Translations under genes and position numbers: made by a program
The notes under the pieces: model-generated
What the model saw: only the letters and a program-made list of their open reading frames with translations
What the model was told of the DNA's origin: nothing
Database searches by the model: none
Shown: positions 48,498 through 60,891 of the stretch, piece by piece
Layout of the letters: each line of letters begins with the position of its first letter
Position numbering within the stretch: position 1 is the first letter of the stretch
NCBI GenBank assembly: GCA_029747015.1
Contig: JAKOGI010003109.1
Location: 1-64,000, forward strand
Reading direction: 5' to 3'
Source: Carnegiea gigantea
Lineage: Eukaryota; Streptophyta; Magnoliopsida; Caryophyllales; Cactaceae
Length of the DNA: 64,000 nt

Positions 48498-49515
48498 TCA
48501 AACTGAGGCTTGGAACCTCCATCCTACTTCATCTAGAGGAGAATCTAGCACCAACTGTTGTGACAGGTTGGTAGAGACATTTGCTACCACTCTTTGTTGT
48601 TTTTTGTTTTTCTTTAGGCCCATCTCTAGGACCCTCATACCAGCTAGGGTAGCCAACAAGTGGAAAACACCGATCCTATATGTGTCCTGTCCTTTGACAA
48701 TGATCACAAAACCTATTACTCCTAGTCCTCTTATTGTCTCTTCTCCCCTTTGGTGCTTCTCTGGCAAGGAGACCACTAGCAATGACATCGACATTTTTAC
48801 TGCTAGTGCTAGCTTTATGAACATAGGCTGCTATCTCATTCCCAGCATTAAGGTGACTAGTAACTTGATCTTGTTTTTCTACCCTAACAATCACGGAATA
48901 GGCTTTGTTGATATCAGGCAAGGGATGCATTAATATGATCTATCCCCTTATACCATCATATTTATCATTAAGATGCATCAAAAACTTTTTCAACTTTTGT
49001 CTTTGGCCAAGAACAATGTACTTTCCCATAGCAGTTCATGTAGTATGACACTTCCACACTTGTATTTCATTAAGATCTTACAACTCATCCCAAAGTTTCT
49101 TTAATTTGGTGTGGTAAACAGCTACACTATCAGTTCCTTGTTGTAATTCAGCAACTTCATTCTTAATTTGAAAGAGCAATGGACCATTACTTTGGCCAAA
49201 TCGTTCTTGCAGTTCTTGCCATAATTCCCTAATAGAATTAGCATAAAGAAAAGCATCAGACAACTCGGGTACTATAGAATTGAGAAGCCAACTAGCCACC
49301 ATATTATCGGATGTAATCCATTGAAGCAGCTTGGTAGAATCTGGACTAGGTCTAGCACAAGAACTATCGATTAATCCAAGCTTAGCTTTAGTGTTGAGAG
49401 CTATTCGCTTAGAAATACTTAAAATTGGCATCATTAAGCTTTGTATTAACCAATTGCATAATTGGATGATCTAAATTATGCGAAAGGAGAAGATCACTAT
49501 TGTAATTCACTCACT
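48498..49515 (-). pseudogene. Copia gag, broken
   Basis: The UBN2-type gag core is at 49434-49078: LLQWITSDNMVASWLLNSIV, LWQELQERFGQSNGP, VAVYHTKLKKLWDEL. The zinc knuckle FCDHCQRTGHI*DRCF is near 48710-48670 with one stop in place of a residue. The N-terminal part is displaced by a frameshift near 49450. Confidence 0.8.
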
Positions 49516-49763
49516 GCAAATCACAACTAATCTCAACATTTGCATTTGTCAGTGTGAATGACGAGAATCAAGGAAAAACATAGAAATCTTGAGTTTCTCA
49601 AGAATGTTAGCTAGATCGCTTAGCGAATCAAGCCAAATGATCAGAAAAGAGTGAATGTAATCACAAGAAAGAATTCAGGCTAGATCTGTTGCTAGATCGA
49701 ATCAACAAGATCTAATACGAATAAAGAAGAAAGCAACTAAGGATTGCTCCCGCTCTAGTACCA

Positions 49764-49981
49764 TGTTAAGGAAGAGAAGATTGACATAGAGAAGATATCT
49801 CTGTATATTATGATCATTAAAATATGTGCAACTATTAGAAGCCTATATATACATCACACCCTCATACAGCTAGCAACAAACAAACTAACTAAGAGTTAAA
49901 ATAAGCTAAAATGCTGAGGTTTAAATTAGCCTAACTAACTGAGAAATATTCTATTATTGCATTCTATTACATGCCTTAACA
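49764..49981 (-). repeat. 5' LTR of the 45-50 kb Copia
   Basis: 218 bp. Pairs with 44751-44964; small substitutions and a 4-base length difference separate the two. Confidence 0.9.
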
Positions 49982-51796
49982 TATACTTCACAAACGCATC
50001 CTTAAATGTCTTCAGCTTAATTTTTGGTGTACTCCCTTCCATTAATGTAGACACTGTTCTCACAATTCGCATTTAAATACAATTTGGATAGTTTCATATC
50101 TTTAAGCTTTGATTGATGTTCAAAGAAGTGAAAGCCATATGAGATCTAACCCAAGTGTATTAAAGTCTTCTAGAAACATGGGTAGCTTGTGCAAAAGTAG
50201 AGTACAATGACTTGGTAGGAGAGAACTTGAGCCTTGGGAGGAAAATTTGTTAAGGGCACGACTAGCCCAACAAATAGGCAGGTGATAGCTTAGCTTCCGT
50301 AATGATCTAATATTCCTCTATAAAAGATAAGCTATGATAAAGATTGTGGTAAGCTCAAACCATAGCTGAATAAATTCAATCTCTACATTTTTCTTCTGAC
50401 CATCTTTTATCTCTATCTAACTTGAGTAATGAAGGCTCTGTTAATGGAAAAATTCTTTCATCTAGTTAGAGTTCTTCTCGCAAGCTTGCTGGTGGTACTG
50501 CTCATCAATGTGTCCTCACTAAGCCATGTTAGAACCAAAGCTGAAACATTTGACGCCATATGTAGGCCCTGGTGCTAAGCTCATAGCTGATCAAGAAAGA
50601 AGCCAAAGGGAAAAGAGCCTATGGGTGGGAATCAGGATCCTCAAATCCAAGAGTACCCCCTAGAGGGTAATTAGGGTTAGAATCCACCCAAATCGACCCC
50701 TGATGAGGAAACTTCCTTAACTCCACCAGGAGTTTTCTTAACTTAGGGTGTGTTTAGTAGGGTTAAAAATCATTTTCCTAGAAAATTATTTTTTATGTAA
50801 AATAATTTTTCATGTAAAATGATTTTCAGCACATATTTTTAGTTGTTTGGTAAAAAGGAAAGTGAAGTCTCTGAAAAATGAGTTTGATTAGAAAAAAAAT
50901 GGACAAAAAAGGTAAAAAGAGGCATATTAGTTAAAAAACAAAGATAAGTAAGATATTTAGAAAAATGGGAATTTTTATTTTTCTCTTTGGGGAATTATAT
51001 TACAATAGTGGTGTTATCCAGATCAAAGTTATGACAATATATACATTTGTTAATTTTTTTTATCTTACCTACTGCCAATAATTTGAGCTAGTAATGCTTA
51101 TGTTTTTCCCACCTTCAAGCAGAAATCAAAACAAAAAAGAGGAAAAACCTAGTGAGTTTTTCTATCTTCTTAACCCTGATAATAAATTACAGAGCATTTT
51201 GGATTTTGACGAAATCATAGTTATTAGATTAATCGGCATCGGTATTGGTATTGGCATCTAGATGATGCATTTTTGCTAATCTTTAAAATGCTACCTTAAT
51301 CTTCGACCTATATGTCACTGCCTTAATCTTCGAACCATATGTCGAGGAAATAGACATGCAAGAGAGAAAGAATGTAAAACTATATGACCACTAAAGAAAC
51401 CTAAAATCAACTTGCACTCCATTCAAAGTGAATAATTTCCTTTATTCTAGGGAGAATGAGCTTTCTCCTGAAAATAAATTTACCCTCCTTATTTTACCAA
51501 ACGTCGTAAAATGAGAAAATTTCCATCAAAAAGAGGTGTCATTATACCTCATAATGATTAGAGCTCTCCTAACATGAGTTTCTCCATTCGAAAGACTTAA
51601 ACCCAAAACATTGCTTCCTTTGGAGAATTTTCCCTCGATATTAGGCCTTATATTGTAAGCCACATATATAAATGCAATATATAATTTAATGAAAACTTGA
51701 AAGACAACACAGATGGGTAGCTTTACCCGCTTTAGCGTCTTTTTATGGTGATGGAATAATATTATACTTTAAAAATGTTTTTGACCAAAAGTTTTA
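49982..51796. other. No recognisable gene; possible MITE end
   Basis: No coding region supported. At 50749 the sequence GGGTGTGTTTAGTAGGG preceded by TTA resembles a Tourist-type terminus followed by a self-complementary AT-rich stretch (50774-50830), but no matching right end was found. A second TTTTACCAAACGTCG at about 51500 could be a diverged inverted partner. Confidence 0.35.
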
Positions 51797-52191
51797 GACT
51801 CCATTTGGACCTTGAAAAATTTGGTGGAAAGAAAAAAAATTGGTAAAGTCACTTTTTTTCTTATATTTGGTTTAAATAAAATCACAAAGCAAAAAAATAT
51901 GGAGGAAAGTTAGGTGGAAAAATTATTAGAAACAAGTGATAAAATTTTCCTTATAAAATTGTGAGGAAAGTTTAAGGAAAATTCTCAACCTTCTCAAACC
52001 TCGCATTGCTTAGATGACATCAATATAATTCAAGTAATTCATCAACATTCAAATTTCTCATCCAAATTCTTGTATTATTTTCTCAATCCAAACAAGAGAA
52101 AAAAACTTATTTTCTTCTTACTTTTTTTTCCTTCGCATTTTTTTCCTTTAACTTTTCTTTCTACCGAATTTTCTAAGGATCAAATGGAGCC
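51797..52191. mobile_element. Tourist-like MITE (PIF/Harbinger type)
   Basis: The left end GACTCCATTTGGACCTTGAA continues into a TTTGGTGGAAAGAAAA stretch, and the complement of the right end reads GGCTCCATTTGATCCTTAGA then TTCGGTAGAAAGAAAA: an inverted repeat of roughly 40 bp. TTA flanks both ends (51794-51796 and 52192-52194), the usual PIF/Harbinger target duplication. Length 395 bp, no coding capacity. Confidence 0.85.
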
Positions 52192-52194
52192 TTA

Positions 52195-52678
52195 GTTGAT
52201 AGTGATATGTTTTAACTCTAATACATCCCCTCATGTGAATACCCTTTGGGCTTGAAGTGTATGCTGTAAGGGCTCCCCTAACCCTGCATAATCAATTAAT
52301 ACATTAGCTGTGAGATTTGAATACGAAAAAGGTTCTGATACCAAGTATCACAATCAAAAGCTTAAATTGATGATCAAAGGCCTAGGAATACGTTTGAATT
52401 ATAAGGATGTCAGTGAACTACTCCAAGTGGCCAGCTAAAGGTATAAGTTGAAGGTGGAAACTTCAAGGAAAAATCTATCCTATCACAAGCCTCTATAAAT
52501 GAATTCCATGTAGGTGTCGTGTCTGGCTATTAAAACACCTCCGTCATAGCTTGCGCGATAATTTATCATTGAAGGTGCGAATATCCACACCCTTGAAAAA
52601 TTACAAGGCTCTACTTCTATATTAGCGAACCATGTCTACTAGACATTTAAATAGATGATTAAAAGGCTAGGACTAGGG
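52195..52678. other. No recognisable gene
   Basis: Unassigned sequence. GGTTCTGATACCA at about 52332 is the complement of a tRNA-Met primer site, and the preceding CATCCCCTCATGTGAATACCC resembles a polypurine-tract complement, so this may be a solo-LTR remnant. No LTR pair is visible. Confidence 0.3.
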
Positions 52679-52949
52679 TTTTTTTTTTTTGTTTTAATGT
52701 AAAAAAGGTAACACATACAAACTAGGACACCCTTAAGACATACAATCTAGGACACCCTTCTCTCAAGGGCTCGTCCTAGATTATCCTCAATGAGGATACA
52801 CTTGAGGTCTTGATGCGGAGCCAAATTCCACACAATAGTGAAAGGAATTGAAAGCCCGAATATAACTAATCAGTCAGCAGCACTATTACCCTACCTCAAA
52901 ATATGATTGATAATAACATGGTTAAAACTGGCAAAGAAAGTAGTGATAT

Positions 52950-55821
52950 CCTGGACTAGCACTTAGATTTTCCGTAGAACTTGAATTTTTTTTTGACTGC
53001 TTGGATGAGGATACGGTTATCTCCTTCAACATGAAGATTAGTGAATCCCGCCTGTATAGCCGCTCGGATTCCATTACGCATTGCTGTAACTTCTGCCGCT
53101 AATACTAGTGCTGCTCCTAGGTTAAAAGGTTCTGCCTTTAAGAATCGCCCTACCCAATCACGGACGACAAAGCTGCTAGATGCTCCTTGAGAAGTTTTGG
53201 AGATGTCAAAGTTGACTTTGATGGCTCCACCTTGTGGCTTCCTTCATGAAACCCACCTTAACTTCTTTCGCCGCTAGGAAGAATGATGGTAAATGGGTGG
53301 ATGGAATGATTGTGAAAGATTGTGTCTTATAAGTCATTCTGCACTTGCTCTTTTTGCTCATAGAAGGGTTGAGCCTTGACTGGAGGGTTCGTTATGAAAT
53401 ATTTTGTGATTCCTAGCTTTTCAAATACTTCAGAGGAGTGCAACAATTCTATCCATTTGATTGTTTGGCATGGAACGCGTAATACTGGAGGGCTAGTTTT
53501 CAATCTTAAATTATGAGTTAATTGGTAAATCAATATTGGCCCAGTTATGATCACCAGCTAATTGCCAAAGGAGTTGAGCATTTTGACATCCCAAAAACTG
53601 ATGCTCTGCATCCTTAATAGCATTATTACAATGAGGACAGAGGGGGTCAATGTCCATTCCTCTCTGGAGCAAATTGCCCCAAGCAGTAAGGGATACATGG
53701 CATAGTTGCCAAAGAAAGACTCCGAGCTTAGGCATAATATCTAACTTCCAGATCTAGTTGAATTTCCAAGACTAGGAATTACGTAGATCTAGCCCATGGG
53801 TAGCCTATGTTATGGATTTAGTGGTGAAATCTCCGCTTTCAGAGAGGCCCCAACATATGGAATCAGGAATGCGGTTTGATAGGATTGGTATTGCCAAGAT
53901 TGCTTGAATGCAAGATTAGTTGACGAACCCTTGCGGGCTGGTAATATCCCACTCTTTAGTGTGTAAATAAACTGTGCAATAGTAAGCGACATCTCAATGG
54001 TAGAGATGTCGGGGATGCTCATAAGCTCAGCCAAAGTACGATTAGCGCACCAGCTATCTGACCAGAACTTAATATTTGTTCTATCATCTACTTTTCACCT
54101 GATTCCTTTACGGAATTGATGATGGTTTTTTAGGATACACTTCCACGCCTATGAATGTGACTGGTGTGGCTCTGCAGAGAAGAAATTTCCATTGATGGCA
54201 TACTTAGCCAACATTTGTTCGTTCCAAGGATTTTATTGATTGAACAGTTTCTAAGTCACCGTGCTTAAGAAAGCGCTGCCAACGGCCTCTGTCTTTCGAA
54301 GCTCGAAGCCCCTGACTGCTTTGGTTTACAAATTTTATCCCAGGATACTATTGGTAAGCCTTTAATAGTATCGGATGTTCTCCAAAAGAAATCCCGACTA
54401 ATTTTATCAATTTTCCTACTAGTCACAGTCGGTAGCAGAAAACATTGCATAGTATGTGGCAGCATGATTTCTAAGTTTGTCTAGATTAAAGCTACTTGGC
54501 CTACTTTTGAAATCTTAGCCATCTTCCAATTTTAGGGTTTGGCTGCAGTCTTATACATAAGTTCAGATAAAGTCTTGATAGATGGGTGTCCCTTGAAAAC
54601 TAGACAACCTAAGTATTTACCCAAATTGGTTGAGGCTTAATAGAGAAGATAGAGGATACCATGTGGTGATCATGTAGAGTTACATTTTTGGAGAAAGTGA
54701 GGGAGGATTTCTAAAGGTTGATGAGCTGGTCGATTTGCTGGCAAAACTTATTAAGAATGGCCATAAGTTTCTGGCATAACTCAAGGTTGGTTTAATGAAA
54801 AAGGAGACCGTCGTCTACAAACAAAAGACATGGCATCTTATCCGCTCTAGGTGAGATTTTAAAGCCAATTCCACTTTTTTTTCTTAAGGAGTTCAGCCCG
54901 AAGTGCTCGAGTAAGTACTTTCCTGCAGAGAAGGAAGAGATATGGCAATAATGAGTCTCCCTATTGTAGTCCTTGGGTTGGAGTAAAAAAATCCCGACAC
55001 TGTCATTCATGATAACCGAGTAGAGAACTATGGTAACACACAGCTGAATCCACTTAATCCATCGTTGATGGAACCTAAGTTTGGTGAGGCTTCCAAACAG
55101 AAAATTCCATTCCACTCTATCATAAGCTTTCTCCATATCAAGGTTGAGTGCAACCCATGATTTCTTCCCTTTCATGGAATTAAATTTATTGGTGACCACA
55201 TGCGTAAGTAAAATATTATTATGAATAGATCGATGTAGAATAAAAGCACTTTGGACAGGGTTGATGAGTTTTTCAAAGAGTGACTGCATTCTGTTAACCA
55301 GAATTTTCACAACGATCTTATAAAGTGTATTGCACAAACTAATAGGAAGAAACTGCGATGTAACTGAACGTCATCAACTTTCAAAATTAAGGTGATAAGG
55401 GTATGATTAATCTGCTTTAAAAGCTTCCCTTTCTGGGAAAAAGACCGAATAGCATGGTAAACATCGTTCTGAACAATGTTCCAATAGTCCTGGAAAAATG
55501 CCACACCGAACCCATCAGGTCCTGGTGCTTTATATTTGTCCATCTAGAACACAGTCTCCCAGATCTCATGATCATCAAGGTTTTAATTATCTTCTGATAA
55601 GATAATAGAAGGCAGGTCAGCCATCATTGAAGATGGGCCTGGCAAAGATTTGAAACGTAATTTGAAGTCGTCAAACAGCTATTGGATGTCGAGAGCATCG
55701 TCAATCCAGACACCCGATGGGTATTTAATCTTAGCGATAGTAGAGCGCATTTTCTGAGCTTTCATTGCTTGATGGAAATATTGAGAATTTCTATCTTCAT
55801 TGACAAGCCAGTCTTTACGTG
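52950..55821 (-). pseudogene. L1-type LINE reverse transcriptase, zf-RVT and RNase H, broken
   Basis: From high to low coordinates: the pre-polymerase NEDRNSQYFHQ (about 55800-55770); KAPGPDGFGVAFFQDYW (55535-55485), the first conserved RT block; PVQSAFILHRSIHNNILL and LNLDMEKAYDRVEWNFL (about 55260-55100), with the first catalytic Asp; and the catalytic FVDDGLLF (54815-54795; family FADD). The connection region PHTMQCFLLP ... SRDFFWR follows near 54460-54370. Next come a zf-RVT domain at 53735-53511 (KLGVFLWQLCHVSLTAWGNL, CPHCNNAIKDAEHQFLGC) and an RVT_3-type RNase H at 53240-52960 (VVRDWVGRFLKAEP, ALVLAAEVTAMRNGI, LHVEGDNRILIQAV). Frameshifts near 55360, 55000 and elsewhere, plus stops, inactivate it. 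Confidence 0.85.
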
Positions 55822-56083
55822 TGTTACGGAAAGCTATTATTTAGCAATTATTCCTCTAATATTTTTCCTAGATATTATTTCCTATATTGGTCTTAGAATA
55901 GGACTCTTCTCCTTGCTTGGACTCCAAGCAATACACGGCTAGGGCATAGAAGGGCTAGCATGACATGTGTACTATATAAACACCAAGCGTTTGTACCTAT
56001 AGAGAAAAGCAAGTAATAAAGCTGATTTATGTCTTCTCATGCTTGATAATATTTTTCTATCATATGTTTAAGTAGTTTCTTCA
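55822..56083 (+). repeat. 5' LTR of the 56-61 kb Copia
   Basis: TGTTACGGAAAGC start. Contains a TATATAAAC box at about 55972-55980. Nearly identical in layout to 60892-61151. Confidence 0.92.
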
Positions 56084-56096
56084 TGGTATCGGAGCC

Positions 56097-57180
56097 ATGA
56101 CTAAAGGAAAGGTGTTTGTGATTGACAGTCAATCCCCTTACTACCTTCACCCTTCAAAAGGTCCAGGAGTGGTAATCACTGTAGTAATCTTCAATGGCAA
56201 AAATTACGATTTGTGGTAAAAGGCTGTACGAACAGCCTTGAGATCCAAAAACAAGTTAGGGTTCAAATATGGAATTCTAACTAAGCCTACACCTAAATGA
56301 GATGACCTTGGTGAACTGAATACATGGGAGATGTCCAACTCAATGATATGTTCTTAGATTATCAATGTCATTGAGCCAAAACTGCGTACAAGCATCGCCT
56401 ATATCGAAACCGCAGCAACAATGTGGGAAAATCTACGAAAAAGGTATGTGGTGGCTAATACCTTTAAAATCCACCAACTTAAAGCAGATATACCTGAATG
56501 CAAATGGGAAGGATTTGACGTAGTTGAATTCTACTCTAAACGAATGGGAATGTGGAGTGAATTTACCAGTTACACTAAAATTCCTCAATGTAATTGTCGA
56601 AAGTGTGAGTGTAACATTGGGGTAAAGTAGTAAAAATGTTAGAGGTGCAGACGCACCAATTTCTCATAGGACTTAATGACGAGGCATATGGCCATGTACA
56701 AAGCCAAATCTTGGCAATGGACCCACTACCATCGCTCGACCAAATCTTTAATATGGTGTAGCAAGAGGAGAATCATAAATGACTCAGGATGGGTTGAGAT
56801 CGTAGGACTGAAAATATGGTGGCCTTTGCCATCAAGGAACACCCGACCACAATAGAAAGGCCTACATGCAAGCATTATGGACGTTGAGGACACACGGAGG
56901 ACAGATGCTTTGAACTAATCGGGTACTCTCTGAGCTGGGAGACCCGAGGACATGGAGAGGAGGCCGAACAGGATGAGCTAGAGGAGCTAACCGAGCAAGC
57001 GTAGGACTTGGGCGTGGCTTCAATGAAACAGCAAATCAGACTCTGGCCCTGATCGAAGAGGGAACGTCCAACAGCCGCGGCCCAATAGGCCTTGGCCCAG
57101 CGTTGATTCTAGGATTAAGCGTAGAGCAGATTCAGAAGCTGCCTAGCCTTATTTAAACGCCGAAACCCAGGACCGAAGAA
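56097..57180 (+). pseudogene. Copia gag, broken
   Basis: The start codon at 56097 follows the primer site at once (MTKGKVFVIDSQSPYYLHPS). Gag segments LRSKNKLGFKYGILTKP, TAATMWENLRKRYVVAN and IHQLKADIPECKWEGFDVVE follow, with stops at about 56218 and 56355 where Trp is expected. The Cys-rich end (CNCRKCECNIG) precedes a frameshift. The zinc knuckle region near 56865-56920 (ACKHYGR-GHTEDRCF in mixed frame) has lost a Cys. Confidence 0.78.
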
Positions 57181-57183
57181 TTA

Positions 57184-58450
57184 TCACGTAATATTACTTG
57201 GATGTTTGACAGTGGAGCTTCATGTCATATGACTGGAGATCCAAAAGTGATGCATAAGACGAAGAAAATTTCATCCATATCAGTTGCCTTGCCAAACGGG
57301 ACACACACCGTGGCCAATGATGAAAGCTCTCTGATGTTGGGACGACAGATCAAATTAAATAACGTTCTATATGTTCCTTCGCTTCAATGCAATCTTATTT
57401 CAGTGGTAAAATTATGTAAGGAGCTAAACTGTAGTGTGACTTTTTTCGATGATTTTCGTGTATTGCAGAATTGTATTTTGAGGACTCCAATTGGTGTGGG
57501 TAAGCAACAAGGAGGAGTTTACTCCTTCAAGGATGGGTCATTGGACAAGCCACAAGTCAATGCTGTCAACACCGATCATCTATAGCATAGGCGACTAGGA
57601 CATCTATCCCGTGCAATTTTATCTCTCTTACCAAATAATTTAGGAGTAATTAGTAGTAATGTTAAGGATGATGTGTGTGACATTTGTCATCGGGCCAAGC
57701 AAGCTCGAACCCCTTTTTCAGAAAGTTCAAATAAAGCTGAGTTTGTTTTCAATCTTATTCATTTCGATGTTTGGGGGCCTTATAAGGAAGCATCATCTTG
57801 TAGGGCTCACTATTTTCTCATAATAGTCGATGATGTAGGTCGGGCCACTTGGGTGTACTTAATGATTAATCGGGCTGAAACCAGTAAATTGTTAAGAGAT
57901 TTCATTATTATGGTCCAAAATTAATTTGGGACCCCGATTAAAATCATACGAAGTGACAACAGATCTGAATTCACCTCCAGCCTATGCAACAGTTCTATGA
58001 AGAACACGGAATCTTGCACCAAAGTAGCTATGTGGACACACCACAATAGAATGGTAGGGTTGAAAAAAAACATAGGCATGTTTTGAACGTTGCTCGAGCC
58101 CTTCTGTTTCAAGCCAGTCTCTCGACCAAGTTCTGGGGTAAATGTGCGCTTACAGCCATCTCTTTGATTAATCGAATGCTCAGTAAACTAGTTGAGGGAA
58201 AGATATCATATGAGATGCTTTATCGGAAAACACCCCCATATGATCATATAAAGGGATTTGGCTCCCTATGTTTTATACATAACAAGAGGATCAAGGACAA
58301 GTTCTTCCCTAGGGGGAGGAGGTGTTTGTTTGTGGGCTATCCCTTTGGCCAAAAGGGATGGAAACTACTCGATCTAGAGACCGAAGAATATTTGTGAGCC
58401 GCGATGTCATCTTCCACGAGAACATCTTTCCATTCGTAACCCTGGTGTAA
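57184..58450 (+). pseudogene. Copia protease and integrase, broken
   Basis: The protease MFDSGASCHMTGDP at 57202-57243 keeps the Asp-Ser-Gly-Ala-Ser active site, with VLYVPSLQCNLISVVKLC following. After a TAG at 57583-57585 come GAG-pre-integrase (RRLGHLSRAI), the zinc region CDICHRAKQARTPF (57676-57717), and the integrase core LIHFDVWGPY with IIRSDNRSEF near 57945-57972, where the family has RSDNGxEF. A frameshift and a stop follow near 57990-58050. The segment at 58083-58397 contains RALLFQASLSTKFWGKCA and LFVGYPFGQKGWKLLDLET, the end of integrase. Confidence 0.82.
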
Positions 58451-60884
58451 TGCAGAGAACCACGCGATGAACCTACTCCTTCACGGCTAGTTGAATCTTT
58501 CCTTACCTCACACGATGAAGATCCCTTTTAGCAGCCGTTAGGGATAGCAGAAAATCATGGGCCACCCATGATTGAAGCAAGGAGGAGCCTCCCTGTTTCA
58601 TGGGCAGAAGTGAGCATAGACATTGAACTGGGCCAGCCACAGTCTTGTGATGCACCGGGATCGAAGCTAGAACGGGTTAGCCACAAGCCTAGTAGCAGTG
58701 GCCCACATCAGCCCACTGGATCTCACGATCATGTTGGCCCAGCCGGTTTTGACACATCACTAACCTCCGATGTAGCGAAAGCCTGGGGTAGGCCCTCCAA
58801 ACTTAGTAAGCGTCCTGTACGTTATGCAGACTACTTATGTTACAGTGCATGCCCTAATAACCCCCGCACCTCACAACTCTTCTCTCTCGCCAGCTCACCC
58901 AACCAAGGAGCCTCAGGTACGTGATATCCTATAGCTAACTATGTCTCAACTAAGAATTTTTCTGCATCCTATCAACATTTTTTGGCTGCTATAACAAGGG
59001 TTATTGAGCCCAAATCATTCCAGGATGCAGCACAAGATCCTAAGTTTCGTGCTACCATGGCCGAAGAGATTGAAGCGTTGGAAAAAAAATGAGACTTGGT
59101 TAATTGAGGAACTTCCTCCTGGCCAGCACCCCATTAGTTATAAATGGGTGTATCGAGTGAAAATATGAAGCTAATGGCAACATTCAGTGCTACAAAGCGC
59201 GATTGATCATCCGTGGTGATCATCAGGTTGAAGGATTTGACTATAATGAAACATTTACTCCAGTTGTAAAAATGACAAGCATCAGGCTTTTTCTATCCGT
59301 AGCAGTAGCAAAGGGATGGAAACTTCATGAGCTAGACGTGAACAATGCATTCTTACATGGCGATTTGGAAGAAGAAGTATATATAAGGCTGCCTCCTGGA
59401 TTCAAAATTAACGACACTACCAAAGTTTGCCACCTAAAGAAGTCCTTATATGGCTCACGACAAGTAGACCTATCAAAACTGACTCGAGAACTGAAACTCG
59501 AACCAAACGACTCGGACCCATACCCAATCCGAAACCTGAAATATGCTCATCCAAAAGTGGACCCGAAACCCGAGTTGACCCGAATCGAATCATACCCGAT
59601 CTGAAATTTTCTACAAAGTTGCTTTTTTTGGCATGACGAGCGTATTTGACCAAAAATTGGTTGACCCGAAATCGACCCGAACCGAACCATACCTGACCCA
59701 AACTGAAATGACCCGAAATGTCATTTAACTCGAACATGACCCAACCCAAACTTGACCCGACCCATTCCCAAACTGAATGACCCATTTGCTAGGTCTAACG
59801 ACAAGCCCTAGGTAATAATTTGCCAAATTATTCATAAAATTGTGTGAATATGGATTTATTCGCTCGTATGCCGATTATTCCCTCTTTGTATATCGTAAAG
59901 GGGATGTGTTCATGTCGCTCCTTGTTTATGTGGATGACATTCTGCTGGCAAGTAACAATGTTGCTGCTTTTGCGGCCTTTAAAGCCTATTTGCATCACTG
60001 TTTTAGCATCAAAGACTTAGGACCTCTCAAATATTTCCTTGGTATTGAGGTAGCACGTGGACCTAACAGGATGTTCTTATGTCAAGGAAAATATGCTCTT
60101 GAAAATTATCGATGAGTGTGGATTATTAGGAGCCAAGCAACTGATTTTCCTATTACTAAAAATCACAAACTTGCCTTGGCAAGTGGCCCTCCACTGAAGG
60201 ATGCTGCGGGGTATCGATGCTTGGTTGGACGGCTTGTCTACTTCACAATAACCAGGCCCGATCTTACTTATGCCGTCCATGTCTTATCATAGTTTATGCA
60301 CTCACCAAAAATGGATCACATGGACGACACGCCACGAGTTGTGCGCTATCTGAAAGACACTGCAAGAGAAGGTATTTTCCTTTCTTCCGACAGTAATCTG
60401 CAATTATACGGTTATTGTGACTCGGATTGGGGTACCTGCCCTCTCTCTCGATGATCATTAAGTGCCTACTTTATCAAACTTGCTCACTCACCCATATCAT
60501 GGTGTACAAAGAAACAGGCAACAGTGTCCTGCTCGTCAACCGAAGCGGAATACAGAGGCATGGCAGTGGCAACTAGTGGACTCGTGTGGGTGCGAACATT
60601 TCTAGCATCCTTAGGCATCTTTCATTCTCAACCTATGAGACTCTACTGTGACAGCCAAGCAGCCTTGCACATCGCAAGAAACCCAATCTTCCACGACCGC
60701 ACCAAACATATTGAACTAGACTGTCATTTTCTACGATAGAAGCTTGTAGCAGGCCTCATGTCGTTTGCTGAAGTTCGCTCTCAGCGCCAACCTGCTGACA
60801 TACTCATTCTAAGCACTTGGCAAAACACAGTTCCATTATCTCAAGGGCAAGTTTGGTCTGGCTAACTCCCACACTCCAACTTGA
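58451..60884 (+). pseudogene. Copia reverse transcriptase and RNase H, split by a hAT-type element
   Basis: A linker with SKRPVRYADYLCYSA (58797-58850) leads to the reverse transcriptase: [14 protein letters not shown] near 59130, [36 protein letters not shown] (59320-59379) and HLKKSLYG (about 59431-59455), where the 333-bp insertion cuts the gene. The polymerase resumes at 59806 and its catalytic LLVYVDDILLAS lies at about 59918-59953, then DLGPLKYFLGIEVARG. RNase H: SCSSTEAEYRGMAVATSG (60524 on), LYCDSQAALHIARNPIFHDR. The tail FHYLKGKFGLANSHTPT ends with TGA at 60882-60884 in the polypurine tract. Other damage is a few stops and frameshifts. Confidence 0.85.
59465..59797. mobile_element. 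Short hAT-type non-autonomous transposon (MITE)
   Basis: A perfect 8-bp target duplication, ACGACAAG (59457-59464 and 59798-59805), flanks terminal inverted repeats TAGACCTATCAAA and (complement of right end) TAGACCTAGCAAA. Eight-base duplications and TAG-type ends are the hAT signature. The interior is packed with ACCCGA/ACCCAA words, a composition very unlike the Copia around it. No transposase. Confidence 0.93.
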
Positions 60885-60891
60885 GGGGGAG

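Larger units (their letters stand above)
44751..49981 (-). mobile_element. Ty1/Copia retrotransposon, full-length but decayed
   Basis: LTRs 44751-44964 and 49764-49981 begin TGTTAAGG and end CCTTAACA. On the minus strand the primer site reads TGGTACTAGAGC (49752-49763), and the polypurine tract is the complement of TCCCTCTCTC at 44965-44974. The order gag, protease, integrase, reverse transcriptase, RNase H is Copia. Flanks (CATAT before, TATAC after) do not give a clear target duplication. Confidence 0.92.

Noticed and set aside
44751..49981. Target duplication for this Copia
   Set aside because: CATAT and TATAC do not match; calling a duplication would need moving an LTR end off the conserved CA.
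52195..52378. Solo LTR suggested by CATCCCCTCATG and a primer-site complement
   Set aside because: Neither a target duplication nor terminal TG/CA boundaries could be found.
59417..59785. 122-codon minus-strand Gly/Val-rich frame
   Set aside because: It is the antisense of the ACCCGA-rich hAT-type insertion.
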